Of a stretch of 64,000 bases of DNA, positions 1-10,508 are shown in pieces. The stretch is from positions 1,488,001 through 1,552,000 of the forward strand of contig NC_088319.1 of the NCBI RefSeq assembly GCF_910592395.1, written 5' to 3'. The position numbers were made by a program, and so were the translations under genes. This stretch comes from Lineus longissimus (taxonomy: Eukaryota > Nemertea > Pilidiophora > Heteronemertea > Lineidae). Positions within the stretch are counted from its first letter, which is position 1. Each line of letters opens with the position of its first letter. The notes under the pieces were generated by a model. It worked only from the letters and a program-made list of their open reading frames with translations, was not told the DNA's origin and searched no databases.

Positions 1-839
1 GTTTCATTTAATTAAAAAAATTTCTACAGTGATTTCTTTATGTTTATACCTTAATGGTAATATTAAGCCATCATAATGAGCATAACATACCACAAACAAA
101 AGCAGTGCACAATTTCCAAACTGCACGGAAAACATTTTGCCATCATCTGTGTTTTTTTTCTGAGGCCTTCTATGAAAGACAATCGTAGAGTGCATTATAA
201 ATAACTAAGCAGCCTGAAATCTGTGTAACAATAGTTCTATTTCTGCTAATCCAATATTGGCACTACTATCTTGAGGCTGGCGTGATGGTGTCGTGGCTTA
301 AAATACCCGAGCTCTTATGGGGCTGAATGCTGTGGGTGAAACGTTAACACTTCCAGCACCATCCGACGTAGATCTATGTCAATTTTCTGGTCAAAGATAC
401 CCCCTTTCAGCTGCTTATATGTTCTCTAAACGTTTTAATGTTGAAATAAAACCAACGCCATCTTTAGGGGGATGTAGGAACGGAATCATTTTCTGCATAA
501 AAACCCAGTATACATCGTAAAGTTATTCTGACTTCGAGAATTTTTTAGGGGTCTGGGTGATGCTGACAAGGGGTCGTTTTGGTTACTTTTTGTCGCTTTT
601 CAAGACAAAAAAAGAAATACCACTATTTTGCCGCTTTCACACAGGCAATGTGGCCAGTCACCATGGCCACACTGATGACTTGCATGGGAATTAATCCAAC
701 GCCTGTGAAAATGGTAGAGTTTCCCTTTCACCACTCTAGCGGAGACTAAGCTCAGAATGGAGCTATCGTTACAGTTTTCTGGCAATAATTCATTTGCACA
801 CCCGGTTTCTAATTTGCGGGATTAATCTACTTTTTTCAG

Positions 840-891
840 ATGATGATCATAATTGGTGTTATAGTTGCCATAATCGTTATAATCATAGTTG
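840..891 (+). CDS. Candidate 52-nt transmembrane exon, copy A
   Basis: A pyrimidine-rich acceptor (ctacttttttcag) is followed by 52 nt that read MMIIIGVIVAIIVIIIV plus one extra base and stop at a good donor (gttg|gtaagg). The segment is long and hydrophobic enough to span a membrane once. The exon begins with ATG directly after the acceptor, so it could hold the start codon or simply an in-frame Met. It is matched in length, phase and donor sequence by a second exon 1.6 kb downstream (2452-2503). I do not recognise the family. The upstream part of the gene, if any, is not evident. The exon call rests on splice sites and composition, not on homology. Confidence 0.45.
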
Positions 892-2019
892 GTAAGGACA
901 CCAGACCTAGTACACTCATGTAGCGCCCTCTATAAGAGTGTTACTGTGTATACTAGCGTCGTTAAACCTTCGATATTTTCATTTCTGTCATCAGAATGAT
1001 ATACGTCGTGACATTTTGGTCGCACAATTTCTTTTCTTATCGAAACTTTTTTTACCATGCTCATCAGAATTTCTGAAATTGCCGGGTGGAAATGCTAGTG
1101 TTTGCTCCTATTCTCAGGTGGCGCTAGTGGTGAGTTCATACACTTATGCAACTATCAATGTGCGTCTAACCTGGCTGTAATGGATGGCCTTATGAGTGGC
1201 ACCACCTGTGTAACGGTATGTAAACTACCATTTCCATCTGGCCGCTTTCTAAAACAAGTTCATGGACAGACCTAGCCGTCAGGCGTAGGAAAGTTCATGA
1301 GAAAATAATTTCAGTAAATTTTGATGAGCGTTTTATGGCTGCACCTCTTTAGTCATCTGCTTGTGTCTTTGCATTGTTTTTATTCCCGACTTTCTGCTAG
1401 AAATGTTTCTAAACTGATTCTAAGAATGTGCATTTTCCTCAAATTCCATTTCAAGTCCATGGCTATAATTTCGGTATACTGTGAGATAAGAGAGACCCCT
1501 ATTGGCGACTGTGTGTAACTTAAATCTGACCTGCCTGTTTTTCGCTGGAGTCTCCCTTTAAGACAAGGTGTGTTTGCAGAAGATTTCATCAGAAGTTTTG
1601 GTGATTTCCCAAAAATGCCAAATACATGATTTCATCAAAATTCAACCGACCTATTTCCAAATTTGAACCAGAGCGGAAAGTCGGGAAGCATCATTGCCCG
1701 TTACACTTGTAAGATGGCGACCGAGGAACGAACGGAGTATAGTTCTAATATGAAACAAACGTCCTTTATGGACCAAAATTATGGTGCATCAGGATTAGGT
1801 TAAGTACAAATTGGGGTGTTCATCTTCGGTTGCCTATGTTAGCCATGTTCTGTGCATAACTAACTTTCCTTTGCAGTGAAGTGTAAGTATTGACATGCAC
1901 ACTACATGGTCCTTTGTGCCCACCATGAACGTTAACACGTTTTCTTTGACAAGCCTTGGCCCTTCCCATCACCCCTGCCCCTAATTGCGTACAGGTGCAG
2001 TAGCGGCACCCTGATGCCA

Positions 2020-2347
2020 TTAACTCTTTCGCTACCCCAGCCGGTACATACCGGTACCGTGCATTACCTACTACAAGCCCGCAGTAATCCATTGGCATTG
2101 TGCTAAATTTCTCCTGAGTTCTATCGTTCAACCTCGTCCCCATATGTCTATGGTTGGTTATGCCAAAAAATACAGATGGCAGCACTGCACTCAATTCAAT
2201 GCATACCTCGTCCCTAAGATTTGGTAATGCGACCTATTTTACAATGAAACGTTTCCTAAACCAAGTATGGATCTGGGCTGCCGGTCTGTACCGGGTGCTG
2301 GCCAGGGGTACGGTAACTTTTAAAAACCTGTGGTTGCGAAAGAGTTA
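2020..2347. mobile_element. MITE-like element with TAACTCTTTCGC termini, copy 1
   Basis: The ends are inverted: ttaactctttcgctacc on the left and ggttgcgaaagagtta on the right, about 328 bp apart. A related, more diverged copy lies at 15202-15481 and shares internal text such as 'accgggtgc', 'ctcaatgca' and the right end gtagcgaaag. It has no coding capacity. It sits between the two candidate transmembrane exons. Confidence 0.55.
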
Positions 2348-2451
2348 GCGGGGCAGGCCAAGGCATGCCTGACCTTCACTCTCTATAGTCATGTCACCAT
2401 TTTCTTGCACGTTTTCACTATGTTATATTGCACTTTTTGTTTCGTTTACAG

Positions 2452-2503
2452 ATGTGGGCGATCCTTATAGCTGTTATTTTAGTGATTATTATTATAATTG
2501 TTG
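2452..2503 (+). CDS. Candidate 52-nt transmembrane exon, copy B
   Basis: An acceptor (tttcgtttacag) is followed by MWAILIAVILVIIIIIV plus one base, then the donor gttg|gtaagt. The exon has the same length, the same start with ATG after AG, the same phase-1 end and the same gttg|gtaag donor context as the exon at 840-891, although the DNA has diverged. This pattern fits tandem exon duplication, with either mutually exclusive use or two tandem small genes. The other two reading frames either hit a stop or lack hydrophobic character. The protein family is unknown. Confidence 0.5.
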
Positions 2504-5446
2504 GTAAGTGATAGAACGTTCCATTTTTCTGTTCCGAAGCAGCAAAAAAAAAACAACAAAAAACAACAACAAAAAACAACAACAAAAACAGGGACGCAGT
2601 GCCCGTCAAGCCTGTGAATAAGCCAATCGATACTCTTTTCTGTGTCAGACTGTGATTAAACAATGTGGTTGGTTGAAATTCGAATCAGAATTTACCGATT
2701 TTCACCCAGTTTATAGGCATTCATCAAATCCAAGATGGCCTTTGAAATCCAACATGGCTGACAAATTCACAATATTGAATTTTGCTCATTGGCTTTGTTG
2801 TTAGATTTTGCTGCAAGACAGGTTTAATTCATTGATTTGCTTCACAAGTTGCTTGGGGATTGATCCTTAAATTTGGTAGAATCGTCAGTGGTCAGGGTTT
2901 CTGCCAGGATTAAATTTGAGGGGAGCAAAAAAAAAAAAAAATTTCTAAAAAAAATTTTTTCTTAAAAAGAGTATATGACCCCTCTTGAGACGTTTTTTGG
3001 CCCTGAAACCGCTACAATTGGCTCCCAATTGCTCTTATTTTACACATCAAATCATGAAAATTACTTATTTCACTGTAAAACAAACTTTAGTGCTCATAAT
3101 TAATGAAATATTTTAGGGGGATGAATCCCCCCATCCCCCCCTCTGGAGGAAACCCTGGTGGTTGTCAAAGGGGTTTTACTGAGCAGAACTACTTGGTGTT
3201 GATTCCCATCTAAAAAAATATAGAGCCTCATAGCCTACTGGTTATCAGTACTGGAATTTCAAAAACTTAGCATCTGTCACATTAAAGGATCAATTCCCTG
3301 CAATGTTAGTTAATTAATAATCTTGTTAATTAGTTAGTTAATTAGTAATGTTCGATATTGACTCTTATTAACTATTGAATGTAGATTGAGTCACCATGAC
3401 ATTACATGCACCACTAACATTGTCATATGGAATTTGCAGAATTCTTCTCAACAATATTGATCCAAAATCAAAATGTTGCATCTAATTTTGGTTACGTTTT
3501 CAGTCCAAAGTGATTCTCTGCAAATTTGAATTTAATTTTAACCCATTGTTTAACAAGTTAGTTTTTTCTTGCGATAACTTGCATAAAAGCTCATAATTGA
3601 TAATATATGTGTCCGCATAAAAATAATTTAATAAGACTTTTCAGGATCTTAATAGCCCCTCATGTCGTGTTCGATTTAACATTTGAAAACATTTCAGAAT
3701 TGTTGATGTTCTGTTTCTGATATTCCCAATACTCTGTAATTCAATGTAAATCTGCCTAACCCCCCCCCCCCCCCACCCCTCTATCCTGACCCAATTTTAT
3801 GGTTTTAAATGAATGGGAAATAGTGCAGTATCATCAAAAAACTCGATTCATCCATTTTTCCATTTCTAGAAAAATTGCCGCGAGGGTTTTGGTTTTAACT
3901 GAAAATGCATTAGAGAATTGGAAACGTTGGACATTTTTGATCCATTTTTTATTTCGAAAATTTCACTGCTGGCCCGAATAGATGGATATTTGGAGAGAGA
4001 TCAGTCATCATTGTCCAATGGTATGGTCAGTGCCAAATGTTGGATATGACACTTGATGCAATGACATTTTTCAAGTATATAAAAGAGGCCATCCAAATCG
4101 TTTTGAGAAATATAAGACGCATCCCCCCCCCCGCGCCACATCCATCTGTACCCCCTCCTTATTCTACCTAACTATCTCATGCAGTGGACTCCAACAGACT
4201 TGAGAATTCTGTGCTTCTAATCTAAAACTAGAGGACCTGAACGTAAGAGAATGGAACACTTGTACACATCCTGAAGATTTTCTTGATGTTGAAAGTCGAT
4301 CCTGGCTTTAAAAGAGGTCACCTGACGAACATGTCAAACAAGCAGAACTTTACGAATGTTCCCAATGAGGAACCGGCGTTAAGATAAATGCCAGTGGCGG
4401 CGCCACAATCGATCGTACCTTCTGACGCCATGACGTCATTTTCTGGTCTGTTGACGTCGCATGAGGTCAATCACGGGAAACCATTGCGTACATTTTTGCA
4501 CAGGATTTCAACGACAGAAAACGTGCCCAATAACTGGCATTGCGCATATTTTCCGCAAAATTATCTTAAGAAACTGATAGCTCAATAGATTTAAAACAGG
4601 AAGATGCAAATGTCGCCAAAATCGGTCGAAAATAAGCGATCGTTTTCGGGCTCAGAAATAACATGATAATGCATTGGAAATGGAGAGTTTTGGTATGATC
4701 GATTGCAGCGCCACGCGGCGGATAAATCGCACCGGTTCCTCATTGACACCTAACACCAACATTTACTAGAGCAAGCGAAGGCCAGAGAAACGGAATTCCC
4801 CACCAAGACCTGGATTTCAAGATTTTTGTCTCTCACAAAGATTTACCCACATTCACTTCTCATTAATTTGTAGGCTTGTGACTTGCACTAAGAATTTGGA
4901 CTTTGATGTCTTGAAAATGTCCCTTGGGGAAATGGAGAACTATTAAAGAAGATAGAGCAGAATTGATTCATAACTATACAGGGATCTGGAATTTTGGCAA
5001 TTTTGAAGGCGGTTGCAGAAAAAAATCATGATTTTTTCTTGCATTGGCTACAAATTGTATTAAGTGGCATCACGCAAGGACACTTTACACCCCTCTCAGG
5101 CTCTTTTGAATGTCACCAGAGCATGACAAAGCACAAAGTTTTACACCAAATTGGAATGATCCATTTGTTTATAAAGTGTCAACAGACAAGGATACCTTCC
5201 ACCCCTACTTTAAATGCCAATGGAGCATTACATAGTACAACGTTGGACATTGAATTGGAACGATCCATTTGTGGGGTGGAAAGCAGTGTTCATAATCTCT
5301 TGGCTTTTGCAGATGAACTTTTGAATATATTTTGGGTGAAATAAGATGCTTTTGGAAGTCAGAAACAAACCTTTGAGTATTTCAGACTGTTAACGTCTGC
5401 TGGAGTCTACTGTATTGCATGCGCTTTCCTCTTTCTTCTTTGACAG
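2504..5446. other. Probable intron, AT-rich, no gene seen
   Basis: This stretch holds a CAAAAA-rich low-complexity run (2544-2590), an A-run near 2927, a C-run near 3761-3774 and short C-runs near 4125. The longest open frames (up to 116 codons) lack splice support or recognisable motifs. Confidence 0.4.
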
Positions 5447-5466
5447 TTTGGGCGACTACGAAATAG
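5447..5466 (+). CDS. Candidate short terminal exon 1
   Basis: The acceptor (cctctttcttctttgacag) is strong. In the phase left open by the transmembrane exons (one base, g) the exon adds V-W-A-T-T-K and stops at TAG. The terminal exon at 10477 starts the same way (tttggg) and also reads V-W, so the two may be duplicates. In frame 0 the exon would instead encode a basic 34-residue tail (FGRLRNRAKR...) ending near 5550, and a third frame is also open. The reading frame is therefore uncertain. Confidence 0.3.
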
Positions 5467-6071
5467 GGCCAAACGGTACAGCAGTAATCGTGCAGTGGCG
5501 TACCCTAGTGGTGTTGTACAAGAAACTGTGCAGCAGAATTCCGGGCTTTAAATTACATGATTTTGAGCACTCTCAGATTTCTTAATTTGGGCCTACTGAT
5601 GGCCGAGGTGTGGTTCATCCTTTGGGGTTTCAAGAATTGAATTGAGATGGATGCGTTCTTATCTCATTCTAAATACTGAGGAAGTGACTTTTCTTCAAAC
5701 AAAGATGGAAATCATTCTTCAGCTTAAACAGAACTCGAACTAAAATCTGCACTTTTATCAAGAAGTTAGAGTCCAACGTTTAAATTTGGGCATCCCAATT
5801 TTGGAAGGGACAGTAACTACATTGTGTATTACTGTATTTCTATTTTCCTGGACCACCAGGAATTACAAACGGCGTACCCCTTTAACGGCAGATAAGCTGG
5901 CATGTAATTGAAATGCCTGGTTTTCTTGCGTGTCTGATCAGGTAGCTTTAGCTGTAGACATTGTCTCTTCGGAACTGGTAAACATGTTTTTGTCAACCAG
6001 ACACTGCGAGTTAGGCCAATACCAAGCCGGTAGCCAAGGTATTTGGTTGAAATGACTGTTCCATCTGAGCA

Positions 6072-6335
6072 GTGTTTGGTGAAACCACCAATACCAACAG
6101 TCAGGTGTTTGGTGAAACCACCAATACCAACAGTCAGGTGTTTGGTGAGACCATCAATACCAACAGTCAGGTGTTTGGTGAGACCATCAATACCAACAGT
6201 CAGGTGTTTGGTGAAACCACCAATACCAACAGCAAGGTGTTTGGTGAGACCACCAATACCGACAGTCAGGTGTTTGGTGAGACCACCAATACCAACAGCA
6301 AGGTGTTTGATGAGACAACCAGTTCCAATTTCAAC
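6072..6335. repeat. 33-bp minisatellite, eight copies
   Basis: Units start with gtgtttggtg at 6072, 6105, 6138, 6171, 6204, 6237, 6270 and 6303, an exact 33-bp period. Because 33 is a multiple of three, two plus-strand frames and one minus-strand frame stay open and give 11-residue repeats. No splice sites or start context make any of them a convincing gene. It lies in the presumed intron between candidate terminal exons. Confidence 0.9.
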
Positions 6336-7214
6336 ACTCAGAATAGGAAGCAACATGTCCACCAGTTCCAAATGAGTAGCTTTAGACTTAAAGGGAGACT
6401 ATAGGCAGGAGTTGGGTGGGCCAGATCGCGTTACACAGAGTCGCTGATAGATGTCTCTGCTATCTGACAATACATCAGACCTATTCAGGTTTGTACAAGG
6501 AACACCTCACTCGCTAAATGAAACCAATCCCAGTTTGCTGTACATATTTGCCAACTGGGGACTACTGATTTGACGCCTAGTCCCTACCTATATTCCCTCT
6601 TTAACATGCTAAAGGCGGAGTCCTAGATATCACTGATGGCTGTCACTATGTGGCACCACTGTTTCACGCTGTTGCGTTTGCTGTCGCAGAAAATTAGATC
6701 AATCTGTTTCCAGTGCAATCCACTATCGCCCTCTTGAGAGGGGCTCCTGTAACAAGGGACGGCTGATGGCCAGCAGTGTGTACATGTATCCAGGACTCCA
6801 CCTTGAGACTGTGGAGTTCAGTTACAAAGTTATCATTGCTTCAGCCAGAGAGTTGGGGGCTGATCCTCTCTTCTACTTTCGACTGCCAGAGCAAAAAATA
6901 GCAGCCCTCCGAATCGCCAGGATTGTTAGTGAGTTTCAGAATAAAGAAAGAGGGAAAGCTTGTTCCTAAAGTACATACTGTCAGTATCTTTTCAGTTCCC
7001 ACTCCCCCTGGTGGAATCTTTGATAACTATCATACCTGATTGTGAAAATTGTAGTGATTGTCTTTCACGTTTTACTTTGCAGATGCCGAAACAAAAATTG
7101 TCACAAAACTTAAAATCTAAATTCATACTAATTATTCATGAATCATTAATTGATATATGCAAGTTATTCATTCTCAGTATCAATGTGTATAATGGTTCCC
7201 AACGATTTTTGCAG

Positions 7215-7396
7215 TTTATTTCGTCGGAATACCGGGTGGGAAGAGTGCTCCCCCTGCTGTGCAACAACCTGTGGGGCAGCCAAGTGTTGTACCTGGCCAG
7301 GTTCCCGGTCAAGTCGTTCCCGGTCAAGCTGTTCCCGGTCAAGTTCCCCAAGCACCAATTCAACCACCCCCCGCGGGGGATGCAACCCAGGGCTAG
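7215..7396 (+). CDS. Candidate terminal exon 2, proline/glutamine-rich tail
   Basis: The acceptor ends gatttttgcag. In phase 1 (completed by the g from a transmembrane exon) it reads V-YFVGIPGGKSAPPAV followed by a Pro/Gln/Val-rich stretch with repeated VPGQ motifs, and stops at TAG (7394-7396), about 60 residues. Joined to either 52-nt exon it would give a single-pass protein of about 77 residues with a proline-rich tail. Small membrane proteins often have such tails, but I cannot name a family. The VPGQ motif comes from a short internal DNA repeat (gttcccggtcaag). Confidence 0.4.
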
Positions 7397-8845
7397 ATGG
7401 AAACACGTCAAGACAACTAGTGAATTACAAATTTAATCTATTTTCTTTTCTTCTACTTCATGATTTTCAGTGTTATCTTTCACAGTCCAGCTTTCTCAAC
7501 AAAAAAATCCATCTAAACTTGCTAGATCTGCAAAAGAAATCATATGAAAAGTCGTGTAGTTCCCAGCCTGGTGCCCTGAACCTAGTTCTGAACAGTTACT
7601 TCATTTCTCCCCATTATACTGAATAACACAAAAAATATCGTTCACTTTTAATCTTATATTAATCTTTTTTGTGTCGACAAAGTATAAAACATATGAACCT
7701 TAATACATTTTGTAACAAAAGAAGCCATAATTGGTTCCAAGACAAAACTGCAGCAGTATACCTACAACTGAGATGAGCATCTACCATGAACACAGATAAT
7801 GACAAGGATTTTTTTATCGACACCTTTTTGGTTGTTTGCTGTCGCCCTGCGCCCAAACTTGGGTGGCCCGTCATTACTTGTTTTGGCATCTGATGTGTCG
7901 GTGTTTGGTGGTCTGACGGTGTTGTAACAGTGTTTGTGTTCATGTTCGATGGCTTCATTTTCACGTAGTCATTCCTGTCGGCGATGTTTGCGCGACGTGT
8001 TCATTTGGCGCCATCTATTGCAGAAAAATGCAACCGTTCGTCAAAACCTATCGACATGACCATTCATTTCGAAGCTCTCGACGAGCAGGTTTTCATGTCA
8101 CCAGTCTCTTTGTGAATTGTACCTGACAGCCTTTGCAAAGAGCCCCTTTAACAAAGTTACAAAATTCGTTTCGAAACTTTTCTTGTGAGGGCCAAATTCT
8201 GGGTCACTCTTGCCATGTTTGAAAAAAATCAGAATTTGAAAGTAGATCGCGATATACAGAACTCTTATCGGCAGTGCTATTGATCTCCGTCACATTGGAT
8301 GAATATTAAGACTTTGCCCAGTTGCAAAAAATCAAAATGAAAATTTGTAAAGAAAATGCGATTCAGCGTAATAAGTTGTTGAAAGTTGGATGATATTTTT
8401 GTTTTTCATATTCACTTGTGTTATTTCAGATCTTAGTTTCCCGTTTTTTCACAGAGTGCAAGATTATTTACAATTTTTATTTCAGGATCTATCTATAGCT
8501 GTAGTGGATAAGTTGTGCTGTCTGTTGGGGCTGATGAACTTCAATTCTCACATACATCGGACAAATTTTAGAATCTACTGGAAATGCCATAACTATCGGG
8601 GTCAATTTGGGGTATATTTAGCAATAATTCAATAGACCATTCCTCCATAATCGTGCAGCATCTGACAAGATGCCACCGACCATCAGCAAAGGTCTGCTAA
8701 ATATTAATGTCTATTTATACTTATTCAAACGTATACATCAAATGGGAGCAGAGGGTGCTTAATAGTGCTTGGTATGCTTACAATATGTCTCAATCAACTT
8801 ATAACACTTACTTGACAAATCTTAGCCAGTCAACCCACTATGTAC

Positions 8846-9217
8846 AATAGCATTCCGCGAAGATGACGTCACTGCAGCTGCTGCCCTCTATTTCCCCATC
8901 GCTGAATTACAGGCAATGTCGGACAAACATGCGGTTTCGTAATGGATTCAGGCTTTCTAACTAGGGCAGTTAGATTCAATCTGGCACATGTCTGAGTGTT
9001 GGAAATACTACATAATTGTTCTGAATATTTCTCTCTCTGACTCTTATGGTATCATTCATGCTAGAAACAATGCAGGGTCAAAGATAATTGACTTTGAAAT
9101 AAGCTCAAATGCGTAGAAATAAGTGTCGATGTCCGACTGTCACGTGACTCAAACGTCATCAATATCTTATGCAAATGACCTTGTGAGCTATAAATAGTAA
9201 CTTCGCGGGATGCTATT
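8846..9217 (-). mobile_element. 371-bp MITE family 1, copy A (inverted)
   Basis: The ends form an inverted pair, aatagcattccgcgaag on the left and cttcgcgggatgctatt on the right. The interior closely matches the two copies inside the caspase gene (29449-29819 and 32957-33327), in opposite orientation. Shared internal marks are cagcagctgcagtgacgtca, cactcggacatgtgcca and tagctcacaaggtcatttgc. It is non-coding. No clear target-site duplication is visible. Confidence 0.85.
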
Positions 9218-10476
9218 AGGCAGTACACAGGTAGCCACAGGTAGTCAATCATTTCTTTTATGTTCACTGTGGTTCACTTCATCAGCACCCCTACTTTACT
9301 CTCTAAAGGTAATCAGTTCTGATATCTCAGCAAGTCTAGCATTTTGTGTCTCATTCAAAAACCATGATATACTTTGCGTTGAAAGTTTCTCGGTATCTAG
9401 AGAAGATTGAAAGGGCAAGCCCTGTGAAGTCATTTTGAAATCCAGAGACAAGACCACAATTGACTTTTTAAGCCTTTTAGCAGTTAAATTGTCAATGTTT
9501 GACCGCGACGCATCAAATACTGCGTGGGGTTGTGAATCTGAAATTTGATATGATATTCCGGACAGTCGGGCAAGTAAATGGTGAAAAATAAACTGGTAGT
9601 TGACCACGGAAATTTTTTGATAATCGACAAATTAGACAGACATTGATATTTCCACTCTTTTCAGCCAACTGGCAGAAAAATCTCAAAACACGCCCCCCTA
9701 TTACCAAATCAGCAAAATTCGAACTTAATTTTTTCATCAAATAATTTCTTTATATCTGTAGACTTGCCACAACAAATATTTTTTCAATACCTCTCCAAAT
9801 ATGTACTCGAGAGTTAAAAACATGCACTCGTCTAATTGATAGGCCTCGACCCTCCAACCTATGAATATTCATTAGTGGTCTTGTCTCTCCAGTTCATATT
9901 AGCAGTGCAGTGGCCATGGAAAGTGAGGTCTGTGTGATCAAAAAACGGCTTCACCATATACTGCTTTATGCCTTGTACAGAGAGTGTACATTGCATAGAG
10001 CATAATCAGACAACTTTGGGTGAGGTGCACTGTAAACTGTGGTGTGCGATATGCAGAAAAAGGCATCGCAAATCTTGCAAATCTCAAATACGGAGGATGC
10101 CACAACGATTAAATGGCTGATTTGTATTGATTATAACTTACCGTTTTGAATTTCATCCTTCAGATTTTGTTTCTTAACCGCCGTTCAAAATCTTTCCACC
10201 TGATTGCGAAACTTTCTGTGAGAGCGACAATCCTTTAAAATTTGTTTCGACAAATTTTTTCAAAAGGTTCCTCCGACAGGGATATTAATAAAAACGTAAC
10301 TTCCAGGACACTGCGACCAAAATTTCCAAAATGGTGGGCAAATTTTGTGCAGTGATTTATCTGCATGAGTTGTGTGATAATTTGGCTTTTCTACTTTTGT
10401 ACTTCTTTCTGCATGAGATGTTCTCACGCTCCTTGGCTCAATAATACGATTAATTTTCAACCTCATTTCTTTTCAG

Positions 10477-10508
10477 TTTGGGTAGTGACCAGTCAGAAAA
10501 AGGAGTAG
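10477..10508 (+). CDS. Candidate short terminal exon 3
   Basis: The acceptor (ctcatttcttttcag) is followed, in the phase set by the 52-nt transmembrane exons, by V-W-V-V-T-S-Q-K-K-E and TAG. It begins tttggg like the exon at 5447 and reads V-W like it. It would give a transmembrane protein with a very short tail. The short length makes chance occurrence possible. Confidence 0.3.

Noticed and set aside
5829-6371. 180-codon minus-strand ORF with GLTKHLTVGIG repeats
   Set aside because: It is explained by the 33-bp minisatellite, and equally open frames exist on the other strand.
8436-8632. Acceptor (gtgttatttcag) followed by an open frame to 8632
   Set aside because: Same weakness: no homologous duplicate, no membrane-tail character, no motif.
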